In this document: positions 1 to 6,881 of the stretch, piece after piece | How the letters are laid out: the number at the start of each line of letters is the position of its first letter | Numbering within the stretch: the stretch's first letter is position 1 | From: Acidobacteriota bacterium | GTDB taxonomy: Bacteria > Acidobacteriota > Terriglobia > Terriglobales > Acidobacteriaceae | Assembly (NCBI GenBank): GCA_003225615.1 | Contig: QIAS01000034.1 | Location: 1-10,438 of the forward strand | DNA: 10,438 nt | Reading direction: 5' to 3' | Translations under genes and position numbers: made by a program | The notes under the pieces: model-generated | What the model was told of the DNA's origin: nothing | Databases searched by the model: none | The model's input: only the letters and a program-made list of their open reading frames with translations

Positions 1-79
1 AGACAAGGCTTCTGATAAGTGTCTATGGAACTCAATGGGAAAAATGAGTAGTGTATGTATATCATTGAATTTTAAGCAC

Positions 80-152
80 GGGCCCGTAGCTCAACGGTTA
101 GAGCAGCAGACTCATAATCTGTTGGTTCCTGGTTCGAATCCAGGCGGGCCCA
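80..152 (+). tRNA. tRNA-Met (CAT), elongator type
   Basis: A complete cloverleaf can be folded by eye. The acceptor arms GGGCCCG (80-86) and CGGGCCC (145-151) pair over 7 bp, followed by discriminator A152. The anticodon stem GCAGA/TCTGT (106-110 with 118-122, one G-T pair) encloses the loop CTCATAA with anticodon CAT at 113-115. The T arm carries the canonical GGTTCGAATCC. CCA is not encoded, so it would be added after transcription. A CAT anticodon may belong to elongator Met, initiator Met or lysidine-modified Ile2. The paired first acceptor base rules against initiator, and the CTCATAA loop matches elongator Met, but Ile2 is not fully excluded. The gene converges with the propeller gene that ends 22 bp away. 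Confidence 0.95.
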
Positions 153-174
153 CTGGTCGATCTTCCTTCCGAAC

Positions 175-1164
175 TCATTGCACCTGGACAATCGCAACTT
201 TATTAACCCCGCTGCATGCCAGGTAGAGCTTGCCGTCTTTGGTAGCCACCATGTTGCGAATCACGCCCCCGCCTGAAGGGACAGCCGTAGTCTCGAACTT
301 GTTGTGCTTCGGATCAAAGCTCACGAGCGTATTGGGCTGCACGCCGGACTCGCTGTACCAGACAACGCCATTTGGAGCCACAGCGATGCCATACGGTCGC
401 GAGTTTCTTCCCGACGGTGATGTCCATTCCTCAAATTTCTTTGTTGCCGGATCGAAGTGCCCCAAATAGCCGCGTGCATAATCCGTGTAGTAGATCGTTC
501 CATCCGGAGCCAATGCCAGGCGGCGCGGCCGCGCATCCTGTTGCGGCAATGAATATTCGCTGATCACCAAATTCTTCGGATCAATACTTCCGAGCTTGTT
601 GCTTCCGAATTCACAGAAATACGGCACACCGTTAGAAGTCACAACGATCCCATACGGTATTGCATGGGGCGTAGGAACCTGCGTCAACTGTACTTGTCCG
701 TTTTTTGGATCCAGTCGCCCGATGAGATTTGCTTGTTCCGTCGTGAACCATAGAATTCCCTGTTTATCGAAAACCGGAGTATGCGGATCCGCGTCCGCAT
801 CCGGCATGTGATATTCCGTCACTTCACCGGTTTTGGGATTCAACTTTCCGACGTAAGCTTTAGAAATGGCCGTAAACCAGATGTTCCCCTCATTGTCCGC
901 AACCAGCCCATGCGGTCCAGAGTCTGCGGTCTTGAGCGGATATTCTTTAAATTGTCCCGTGGTCGGATCAAGCCGCCCCAACTTGTTGGCCCTTTGCCCC
1001 GTGTACCAGAGCGTTCCGTCGGGGGCTACTGCCGGGTCGTGCGGCCGGGAATTCGGGGTAGGCACGTCCCACTCCTTAATCGACACCTTGGCGCCGGTCG
1101 CCGCGAGAGTGGCCGTCAGGGCGATTGCGCTCAGCGCGCACACAATAGTTTGGTAGCGTCGCAT
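175..1164 (-). CDS. Secreted Vgb-like (streptogramin-lyase family) seven-bladed beta-propeller
   Basis: A 329-residue protein with a signal peptide (about residues 1-25, Arg-Arg start then a hydrophobic Ala/Leu stretch), so probably periplasmic or extracellular. The rest is seven repeats of about 40 residues of the pattern (R/G)P(H/Y)G-x(6)-DG-x-(L/I)W(F/Y)T-x(7)-(L/I)GRLDP-x-(T/N)G-x(5)-Y-x-(L/M)P, which is the Vgb/NHL-type propeller signature. The start is supported by GGAGGTG at 1170-1176, 5 nt from ATG. True virginiamycin B lyase is a cytoplasmic resistance enzyme with late-blade catalytic His/Glu. Here the late-blade equivalents read RPRR, RPYG and IRN without His, and the protein is exported, so lyase activity is doubtful and a binding or scaffold role is equally possible. 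It lies downstream of the TonB receptor on the same strand, but a strong terminator separates them, so it probably has its own promoter. Confidence 0.85.
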   Translation of the reverse strand: MRRYQTIVCALSAIALTATLAATGAKVSIKEWDVPTPNSRPHDPAVAPDGTLWYTGQRANKLGRLDPTTGQFKEYPLKTADSGPHGLVADNEGNIWFTAISKAYVGKLNPKTGEVTEYHMPDADADPHTPVFDKQGILWFTTEQANLIGRLDPKNGQVQLTQVPTPHAIPYGIVVTSNGVPYFCEFGSNKLGSIDPKNLVISEYSLPQQDARPRRLALAPDGTIYYTDYARGYLGHFDPATKKFEEWTSPSGRNSRPYGIAVAPNGVVWYSESGVQPNTLVSFDPKHNKFETTAVPSGGGVIRNMVATKDGKLYLACSGVNKVAIVQVQ

Positions 1165-1214
1165 CGCTGCACCTCCGTCCGCTCTATTCTTTCAGTTCTG
1201 ATTGCAATGCGCGA

Positions 1215-1244
1215 CCTGGGCCAGGCGCTTTTACGTGCTTTTAC
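1215..1244. promoter_or_regulatory. Possible operator: palindrome plus tandem 10-bp-phased repeat upstream of the propeller gene
   Basis: In the 115 bp before the propeller start codon there is a perfect odd palindrome CCTGG-G-CCAGG (1215-1225), flanked by GCG and CGC. It is followed directly by two copies of GCTTTTAC (1227-1234 and 1237-1244) exactly 10 bp apart, one helical turn. This arrangement suits a protein-binding site in the propeller promoter. No convincing -35/-10 pair was found nearby, so this is only a suggestion. Confidence 0.2.
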
Positions 1245-1279
1245 TTCAGCAGCCGTACAAGACCCCTCTCGCATGCAAG

Positions 1280-1309
1280 AAAAAAGGCCACCGGCTGTAA
1301 GCGGTGGCC
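1280..1309 (-). terminator. Rho-independent terminator of the TonB-receptor transcript
   Basis: A perfect 8-bp GC-rich stem (GGCCACCG 1286-1293 with CGGTGGCC 1302-1309) with an 8-nt loop. On the minus strand it is followed at once by six T residues (A1280-1285 on the plus strand). It lies just beyond the receptor stop codon at 1331. It should end that transcript before the propeller gene. Confidence 0.9.
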
Positions 1310-1330
1310 AGGAAGTAATCTACTAGTTGT

Positions 1331-2995
1331 TTAGAACTTAAACTTTAGTGAGAACTCGATCGCGCGAGGCGCCCCGAGTGCGTTTACACCTGAGCCAAGT
1401 CCCAGCCGCAGAGAATTTGGCTGGGGGTTGGTGGTGCCGTTGGGGGAGCCGGGAGTCCCATCCAACACGCTGCTGAAGGGGATCGCCGGTCCGTCGAAGT
1501 TGGCGAAGTTGAACAGGTTGAAGAAGGAGACTCCCGGCCGAATTTCGAATCGCTCTCTGAACCTGTAAGCCCAACTCAACGTCAAATCGAACGTCTTGAG
1601 CCAAGCCTGTCCCACTGCGTGCGGTGGGGCAAGCTGCAGAGGTTGGATCACACCCCCTAAAGCCTGCAACTGGGCTAGCGTGAACAGCCCATTGCTAACG
1701 AGGACCTGTCCCGCTGGAGTTGGCGTCCCCGCCAGGGTGCTATTGAACTGTGTGATTCGTTGGTTCAGGCCATTGACCCCAAAGTCGCGGCCGAACCCCC
1801 CCAGGCTGGTGCCCGGCAACAGGTCACCCAACCCACCGTTGGAGCCAAAGCTGCCATCCCCGGTGCCGTCTCCGGTGACGTCGCTTTGGAAGATCCCACC
1901 AGCAGCTCCGCTCACCGGCAGATCCGTGTTGGAGGGCAGCGGACTATAGAAGTGGGAGGTCAAACCCAGTTGGAAGCCTGCTGGCAGTTCCATGTATCCA
2001 CCGAATGAGAGCTGGTGGGTGCGATCCAACCCGTCGGGGCCGATGAAGCGAGTTGGAGTGGCATTGTCCTGTGCGAAGTTAATGAAGTCGCTGTCCCTCG
2101 CAGTGGCGACATAGCGCGAGAAGGCGTAGGAGATTTGCAAATTCAGGTAACGGATCCCTGGCAGCGGGTCGTGCATGTTCTGCTTTAAGGAGAGTTGCAG
2201 ACCGTTGTAAACCGAGCGCCCGACGGGAAACAGCATCTGGTTAGCGCCAACATTCTGATTGATTCCCGGGAAAGCAGCGGGGGGCGTGCCAGCCAGCGCG
2301 CAGGGCAATCCACCACAGACCGAATAACCGGAATCAAGGCCGTTGCCCGCGTAGTCGGAGATCAGTGCGGCCCGGGGAACCCAGGTTCCACCATCATTGG
2401 TTCCGTTTGCCGGATCAAGCGGACATCCAATTATGGACTGGCCAATTGTCCCCACCCCACAGTTGGCCAGAGTAGTTGCTATGGCCGCCTGTGCGTTAGC
2501 CAAATTGAAGAAGCGTGCATCACCGATGTGGTTGGTATCAACGCTCAGCATGGTGTGGGTAGCTACGTTGCGAAGATAGTCGGCTGTGAACACCAGTCCC
2601 GGCCGAATCTCCTGCTGCACGCCGATGTTCATTTGCACTGAGCGCGGCGTTACGTACTTGGGGTTGAACAGTTCAGTGCCGGTAACATCGATGGCGGCAG
2701 TAAGGAGGTTCCCAACAAAAACTCCATTCGTTGCCGGGCCCTGAGCGATTGTAAATGCCTGGAAATCCTTCTCGAGCTGGGCGATCTGCGAAGCCACGCT
2801 TCCGATCGGGTGGCCGCAAACCGAGGCAGGATCTACGCTCGAGGGAAAAGGTAATGTTGTCGTGGATGGGGTGCCGTTTGTGCAAACTGGTTGAAGCCCC
2901 AGAAATAGTCCCTTCGGCAGACGACCCGGGCGATCGAACAGGTTGTTGTTCCAAATCGAGTTCTCGTAGAAGAGCCCGATGCCGCCTCGAATCAC
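1331..2995 (-). CDS. C-terminal part of TonB-dependent receptor (barrel end)
   Basis: 554 residues if read from GTG at 2995, which overlaps the upstream TGA as GTGA. This is probably not a true start: the open frame continues upstream to about 3047 and encodes family sequence there (LGFAWDTKSNGKTVIRGG). The content is the second half of a TonB-receptor barrel, with long loops rich in Gly, Asn and Pro and the repeated aromatic strand pattern. The final strand ends EFSLKFKF with a terminal Phe, the signal read by the BAM outer-membrane assembly machinery. It has no signal peptide or plug, so it can only work when joined to the upstream half. TAA at 1331-1333 is followed by the terminator at 1280-1309. 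Confidence 0.75.
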   Translation of the reverse strand: MIRGGIGLFYENSIWNNNLFDRPGRLPKGLFLGLQPVCTNGTPSTTTLPFPSSVDPASVCGHPIGSVASQIAQLEKDFQAFTIAQGPATNGVFVGNLLTAAIDVTGTELFNPKYVTPRSVQMNIGVQQEIRPGLVFTADYLRNVATHTMLSVDTNHIGDARFFNLANAQAAIATTLANCGVGTIGQSIIGCPLDPANGTNDGGTWVPRAALISDYAGNGLDSGYSVCGGLPCALAGTPPAAFPGINQNVGANQMLFPVGRSVYNGLQLSLKQNMHDPLPGIRYLNLQISYAFSRYVATARDSDFINFAQDNATPTRFIGPDGLDRTHQLSFGGYMELPAGFQLGLTSHFYSPLPSNTDLPVSGAAGGIFQSDVTGDGTGDGSFGSNGGLGDLLPGTSLGGFGRDFGVNGLNQRITQFNSTLAGTPTPAGQVLVSNGLFTLAQLQALGGVIQPLQLAPPHAVGQAWLKTFDLTLSWAYRFRERFEIRPGVSFFNLFNFANFDGPAIPFSSVLDGTPGSPNGTTNPQPNSLRLGLGSGVNALGAPRAIEFSLKFKF

Positions 2996-4872
2996 CGTTT
3001 TCCCGTTGCTCTTCGTATCCCAGGCAAAGCCGAGGGCTGGTTCACACGATTACCCAAGCCCGAGTAAAACTGATTATTGAACTGGTCCAGAGCCGGAATC
3101 GGGGGCAGATCGCTGTCTGTTCTCCCGGTGTCACGCACGTAACGTAGGCCAGCATTTATCGTCAAGTTTGGCTTTGCCTTCCACGCATCTCCGAAATACC
3201 ACGAGAAGCGGTTATCGGGACCCAAGCCGCCTCCGGGCAATCCAAAGGCAGGAAATTCCGAGGAGAATCCTTGTCCGTTGCCGAGATCGACGCTGGTCAC
3301 TGGGTAATTCAGCGGGTTCCCGGCTCCGCCCGGCAGCGTCAAGCAAACTCCCGCGCAACTGTTAGGCGAACCCACGGCTGGCGCGAGTCCCAGGAACTCG
3401 GCAAAGCCGCCCCCCTGGATGTGATTAAAGCCGACTCCAAAGCGGAAAATGTGATTCTTGAAAGGCTTACTGCCATCGTACTTAATCTGATGATTCGATT
3501 GCATCGTCGCCTGCGGGGCCAGAAAGTTTGGCCCGGAGCAGAAGAGGTCGAGTCCCGCGGTCAAGCAGTTGGGGTCGGCACCAATGGCAAGCTCGATCCC
3601 CGGAGCCGGATCGAAGATGCTGGAACCCGTGACCGCGTCTTTAATTCCGTTTTGGAACTTGGTGTAGCCGAACCGGATACTGTGGGTGAAATTACCGGTA
3701 TTGAAATCGACGCCGACCAAATGACCACGCGCGTGGTCAACATTGGCAAAGGGTTGGAACGAATTGGGAATGAAAGGCAGTACGCTCTTGTTCTGATCGT
3801 AATTGAAACGATAAAAGATCTTGAAGCGGTTCACCTGCCAATCCAGGCGGCCAATTGTTTCCGTCTCACGAAACGGCGAGGTGAAATTGCCGCTAAGAGC
3901 TTCGAAAGGGGGACTGGGTATAACGGGATCGATCAGATCCTGCTTCGTCCGCTCGGCGTCGAGAAAGAAAAACAACTTGTCTTTCATGATCGGCCCGCCC
4001 AGGCTGCCGCCGAACTGACTTCGCTGGAACGGATTGGTGGAGTCCCCGGGCAGAGCGGCATTCAGAACCTGGTCGCGAAAATAGTAAAAGCCATCTCCAT
4101 GCAAGCTGTTGGTTCCCGATTTCGTGATCACGTTGACCGAACCGGAAGAAGTCAACTCGGTCGACAAGTCAAGCGAGGACTGCTGCAGTGACGACTCCTG
4201 GATTGCACCCAGAGGGAGATTCTGGGTGGTCGTGCCTACAGTCTCATCGCTGATGTCAACGCCATCCACCTCGATGCGGGCTGTGCGGCCGAACCGGCCT
4301 CCGAATGAAACGGATGAGAAGCCATTCTTGGTGGGATCGAAGGTTCCGCCGTCCTGGATCTGCACGCCCGGCTCGAGCTGGGCAAGGTCAAGGAAGTTCC
4401 GCCCGTTGATTGGCAAGTTCTCGATTTGTTGCGATGTGAGAACACCCTGAACCGTCGACTGCTCGGTGTTGACCGCCAGCGAAGAACCCTGCACCTCGAT
4501 CACTTGTGCACTCTCACCCAAGGTGAGCTTGGCATTACCTGCGACGGTAGTGTTAACTTCAACCACGACGGGCAACTCAACTGTCCGGAAGCCCTTGGCT
4601 TCGATTCGTACTGTGTATTGTCCAGGAATCAGAGCACCCGAAGCGTAAGTGCCCGACGAAGTGGTTGTCGTTTCTGTGACCTGGTTGGTGCCCTTGTTAC
4701 GTATGGAAATCTTGGCTCCGGGCACTACCGCGCCCGAGGGGTCAGTCAGCGTACCTTGGATGCTGCCGGTTGAGATGGTGGTCTGGGCCGGCGTTAACGA
4801 TGCGAGCAGAAGCACGAGTGCCCCGGAGATAGCAGCAAACCCAAATCGTCCCATCAGGTTGCGAGTTCTCAC
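2992..4872 (-). CDS. N-terminal part of TonB-dependent receptor (regulatory domain, plug, first half of barrel)
   Basis: 626 residues counted from GTG at 4872. That start is chosen because AAGGAGGA (4877-4884) lies 5 nt before it and a clean signal peptide follows (about residues 1-30, ending LTPAQ). The upstream in-frame ATG at 4905 has no such site and would put charged residues ahead of the signal. Residues about 36-127 form a carboxypeptidase-regulatory-like beta-sandwich (GSIQGTLTDPSGAVVPGA opening). The plug spans about 135-255, with NLPINGRNF near 152-160, IEVDGVDISD and SGSVNVITKSGTN. A further family motif, FGGSLGGPIMKDKLFFF, is near 287-303, and barrel strands follow. After NQP the last about 19 residues are out of frame and look unrelated to the family, ending at TGA 2992-2994. 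Alone this fragment could not close a barrel and would probably be degraded. Confidence 0.8.
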   Translation of the reverse strand: MRTRNLMGRFGFAAISGALVLLLASLTPAQTTISTGSIQGTLTDPSGAVVPGAKISIRNKGTNQVTETTTTSSGTYASGALIPGQYTVRIEAKGFRTVELPVVVEVNTTVAGNAKLTLGESAQVIEVQGSSLAVNTEQSTVQGVLTSQQIENLPINGRNFLDLAQLEPGVQIQDGGTFDPTKNGFSSVSFGGRFGRTARIEVDGVDISDETVGTTTQNLPLGAIQESSLQQSSLDLSTELTSSGSVNVITKSGTNSLHGDGFYYFRDQVLNAALPGDSTNPFQRSQFGGSLGGPIMKDKLFFFLDAERTKQDLIDPVIPSPPFEALSGNFTSPFRETETIGRLDWQVNRFKIFYRFNYDQNKSVLPFIPNSFQPFANVDHARGHLVGVDFNTGNFTHSIRFGYTKFQNGIKDAVTGSSIFDPAPGIELAIGADPNCLTAGLDLFCSGPNFLAPQATMQSNHQIKYDGSKPFKNHIFRFGVGFNHIQGGGFAEFLGLAPAVGSPNSCAGVCLTLPGGAGNPLNYPVTSVDLGNGQGFSSEFPAFGLPGGGLGPDNRFSWYFGDAWKAKPNLTINAGLRYVRDTGRTDSDLPPIPALDQFNNQFYSGLGNRVNQPSALPGIRRATGKR

Positions 4873-4876
4873 AAAA

Positions 4877-4884
4877 TCCTCCTT
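4877..4884 (-). promoter_or_regulatory. Strong Shine-Dalgarno fixing the GTG start of the TonB receptor
   Basis: The minus strand reads AAGGAGGA, 5 nt before GTG (4870-4872). This decides against the longer ATG start at 4905 (33 nt upstream) and against the in-frame ATG at 4854. Confidence 0.8.
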
Positions 4885-5492
4885 GTGAAAAGGCTTAACC
4901 AACACTGCCCTGTGTACGGAATTCCTTGCGGCACGAAAAATTTAACCTTGCACTTGGCTAGCCGAGGTAATCAGAGGTTTTGTGCTTGTTCTTCTGCTGG
5001 TTACGAATCCGTGGAGAGATCAAGATACACATTTCCATATAACGTCGGGCTGCCGGTATGAAATTGCACACCTGAGGGACACCATTACGCCCGGCCAATA
5101 GCTTCGCAGTGAACTAACCGATTAAGTTGTTTAGGGTGTTATGACTCGGATGGGGAAAGTCAATTACCTGCCCTTGTTCGTCCGGTACCGCTTTCTCCAA
5201 GTCGCCGCTATTCCGAGAGGGATTCGGCCAAGCCTAGCACCAAAGGCCTGTTGCCAGGTTTCAGGTTGTCCCCGGATTGCTGTCCGCCAGATCATCGACA
5301 AGATTGAACACGCGCCTTCCAATCCATAGCTTTTCGTCTTTTCTTCTACTCTGGCTTCTCTTTCAGCTACTACTTTCCTAGGGGATACTAGGGAATTTTT
5401 CCCTGCTAGATCATGGATTTGCGACGAGTCCCAGCGACATCCCAGGCTGGCCAGCTCCACATCTGAAGGTCGTCATCCAGAAAGGTTGAGTG
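4885..5492. other. Divergent intergenic region, about 600 bp, no credible gene
   Basis: This separates the receptor (minus) from the TPR protein (plus), so promoters for both must lie here. Short frames inside (62 and 98 residues) show no family features and no good ribosome site. Visible structure: a 14-bp near-palindrome CTTGGCTAGCCGAG (4953-4966, one mismatch) about 80-95 bp before the receptor start; a pyrimidine-rich run around 5330-5365; and overlapping hairpins at 5374-5404. I found no convincing sigma-70 hexamer pair with proper spacing on either strand, and no tRNA or recognisable riboswitch. Confidence 0.6.
5374..5404 (+). promoter_or_regulatory. Two mutually exclusive hairpins upstream of the TPR gene
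   Basis: The element AGGGAA (5390-5395) can pair downstream with TTCCCT (5399-5404, 3-nt loop). As part of CTAGGGAA (5388-5395) it can instead pair upstream with TTTCCTAG (5374-5381, one G-T pair, 6-nt loop). The folds share bases and cannot coexist. They lie about 90-120 nt before the TPR start codon. No T-run follows, so this is not a classic attenuator. It could be a leader switch, a protein operator, or chance. Confidence 0.2.
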
Positions 5493-6593
5493 ATGACGAA
5501 CAAAGGTCTGTTTCTTCCGGTTCTGTTTTTCTTGGCAATGAGCGCGTCGGCTGTTGCTCAGGCCTGGCCGCCTGCTCAAGGTACCGCTACAGTTGCGGGA
5601 CTTGCTGTATCTCCATACGACAAAAACAATCCAAAGTCACTCTTCCTCACTGGAAGAGTTGTGGTGGAGGAAGGCATGCCGCTGCCACAGCCTGCCGCGG
5701 TTCAGAGCTCGTGCAATGGCACCTTGCATACCGAAGGCTATACCGATTCCAGGGGATACTTCACATTTGAAATGACCGGAGCCCGGAACTCGCTTGGTTC
5801 TCAGGGGAGCGAAACGCCCTCGTTGTCCGGAAATTTGCCGGCATGTGAGCTGCAGGCCGACTTGCCTGGCTTCATCTCTGAAAAAGTGGATTTGGCCGGG
5901 GCATCCGATTCAGCCGGAGTGATCCGCACCTCGACGATTGTGGTTCATCCCGCTACCCGCGCGCCCGGCGCCATGATTAGCGCCACCAGCGCGGCCGCTC
6001 CCGGCAGCGCCCAAAAGAATTTTCGCAAAGGTTGTGAGCAAGCCCAGAAAGGCCAGTGGGAGGCGGCGCGGGAAAGTTTCGAAAAGGCTGTTCACACCTA
6101 TCCCAAGTACGCGCAGGCCTGGCTTTATCTGGGACAGGTGCGCATGCAGCAAGGACAATTCGACGCGGCCCGTCAGTCGTTTCAGGAATCGTTGGCCGCA
6201 GATCCGAAATCAGTCGAGCCTTACACGGCACTCGCCGACTTGGCGCTTCGCGAAAAACACTGGCAAGAACTGGCGGACACCACGGATCATATCCTGCAGC
6301 TCGATCCGGTTGGACGACCGCAGTACTGGTATCTCAACTCGGCCGCGAATTATGAGCTGAAGAAAGTAGACAAAGCGGAAAAATCTGCCCTGCAAGGCCT
6401 ACGCGTGGACGTACGCCAGGCTATTCCCAAGATGCAGTACTTGCTGGCCGCGATTCTGACACTTAAACACGATTATCGCGGCGCTGCCGACCATATACGC
6501 AGCTATCTGCGGCTTGCGCCTCACGCCCCGGATGCAGCCGTCGCGCAACAGCAATTGCAACAGCTCGAAAAGCTTTCCGGCGCCGCTGAATAG
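5493..6593 (+). CDS. Secreted carboxypeptidase-regulatory-like domain + TPR protein
   Basis: 366 residues from ATG 5493. The GTG three bases earlier is also open, but AAAGG (5481-5485) is better spaced for the ATG. Residues 1-24 are a signal peptide with likely cleavage after AVAQA, so the protein is periplasmic or surface exposed. Residues about 50-155 resemble a carboxypeptidase-regulatory beta-sandwich: LTGRVVVEEG, then CNGTLHTEGYTDSRGYFTF and CELQADLPGF. Cys74 and Cys118 could form a disulfide. Residues about 173-345 hold some five TPR helical pairs, the clearest at 173-204 and 207-240 (A-x-LYLGQVRMQQGQFDAARQSF type). I recall this combination, including the linker ISATSAAAP, as an expanded acidobacterial family of unknown partner; TPRs normally bind proteins. 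The gene is divergent from the receptor, which has the same kind of N-terminal sandwich, but a functional link is only inferred. Confidence 0.85.
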   Translation: MTNKGLFLPVLFFLAMSASAVAQAWPPAQGTATVAGLAVSPYDKNNPKSLFLTGRVVVEEGMPLPQPAAVQSSCNGTLHTEGYTDSRGYFTFEMTGARNSLGSQGSETPSLSGNLPACELQADLPGFISEKVDLAGASDSAGVIRTSTIVVHPATRAPGAMISATSAAAPGSAQKNFRKGCEQAQKGQWEAARESFEKAVHTYPKYAQAWLYLGQVRMQQGQFDAARQSFQESLAADPKSVEPYTALADLALREKHWQELADTTDHILQLDPVGRPQYWYLNSAANYELKKVDKAEKSALQGLRVDVRQAIPKMQYLLAAILTLKHDYRGAADHIRSYLRLAPHAPDAAVAQQQLQQLEKLSGAAE

Positions 6594-6686
6594 GATTACT
6601 CGGCCCATTGTTTTGACGCACCATCGGCTGCGCACCCTCAGCCGTCATCAACACGTCTTCCCGCCACTTCGGAAAGTGAGCGAATC

Positions 6687-6866
6687 TTGCTGGTTGGAAA
6701 AGCGAGTCGTCGAAGGAGTCCCGTAACTCTTTATGTGGTCCTCGCCGTTCTGGTCACCGCTCTGGTATTTATTTATCGGGCCGCCAAGACTCACAAAGAC
6801 GCCCCGAAAGCAAGTCCGCCCATGTACCAGAAGCCAGCGGTCGTCTTGTCTATAGATCGGCGCTGA
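6687..6866 (+). CDS. Possible small single-pass membrane protein (59 residues, TTG start)
   Basis: The frame is open from the TPR gene's stop codon through 6866 (TGA) and encodes a convincing membrane segment: residues about 13-30, VTLYVVLAVLVTALVFIY. It is preceded by the basic cluster KASRRR and followed by RAAKTHKD and a Pro-rich tail. The best start is TTG at 6687, giving MLVGKASRRR at the N-terminus. Only a weak purine stretch (GAAAGTGAG) lies ahead. GTG at 6735 is an alternative but would cut off the basic N-terminus. A hairpin, CGGCTG/CAGCCG (6625-6630 with 6639-6644), lies between it and the TPR gene, and a probable terminator follows. No family is recognised. It may be a small protein co-transcribed with the TPR gene, or chance hydrophobic coding in a 370-bp gap that otherwise shows nothing. 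Confidence 0.35.
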   Translation: MLVGKASRRRSPVTLYVVLAVLVTALVFIYRAAKTHKDAPKASPPMYQKPAVVLSIDRR

Positions 6867-6881
6867 GCGGAGTGCTCAGAA

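Larger units (their letters stand above)
1331..4872 (-). pseudogene. Oar-like TonB-dependent receptor, broken by an internal frameshift
   Basis: The two open frames 4872-2992 and 2995-1331 together make one outer-membrane receptor of about 1,180 residues, the usual size for acidobacterial Oar-like receptors. Order: signal peptide, carboxypeptidase-regulatory-like domain, plug, long beta-barrel, C-terminal aromatic residue. The switch happens at about 3034-3038. Upstream, the first frame reads GNRVNQP; downstream, the family-typical LGFAWDTKSNGKTVIRGG lies in the other frame. In relatives these are joined by a segment of type NFAPR, which is absent here, so the lesion looks like a deletion of 3n+1 bases (around 20-25 nt) rather than one missing base. 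It could be a real loss of function, an assembly error, or partly rescued by frameshifting at the slippery heptamer at 2998-3004. Confidence 0.8.

Noticed and set aside
1..79. Promoter for the tRNA gene (TATATC-like hexamer near 57-62)
   Set aside because: No acceptable -35 element at the right distance, and the region is too close to the window edge to judge.
781..1326. A 181-residue open frame on the plus strand
   Set aside because: It is antisense to the propeller gene, rich in Arg and Gly, and runs through the minus-strand terminator. It is typical shadow coding.
2992..2995. GTGA overlap suggesting two translationally coupled separate genes
   Set aside because: The two halves are clearly one receptor. 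The downstream frame encodes family sequence upstream of the GTG, and neither half makes a complete receptor, so the overlap is a by-product of the frameshift.
3271..4191. A 306-residue open frame on the plus strand
   Set aside because: It is antisense to a well-supported TonB-receptor frame, has no ribosome site or recognisable domain, and reads as low-information opposite-strand sequence.
5141..5460. Short frames of 62 (plus) and 98 (minus) residues in the divergent intergenic region
   Set aside because: They overlap each other on opposite strands, lack Shine-Dalgarno sites and show no domain or membrane pattern.
6625..6644. CGGCTG/CAGCCG hairpin after the TPR gene as a terminator
   Set aside because: No T-run follows on either strand. 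A better terminator with six T residues lies at 6882-6909.
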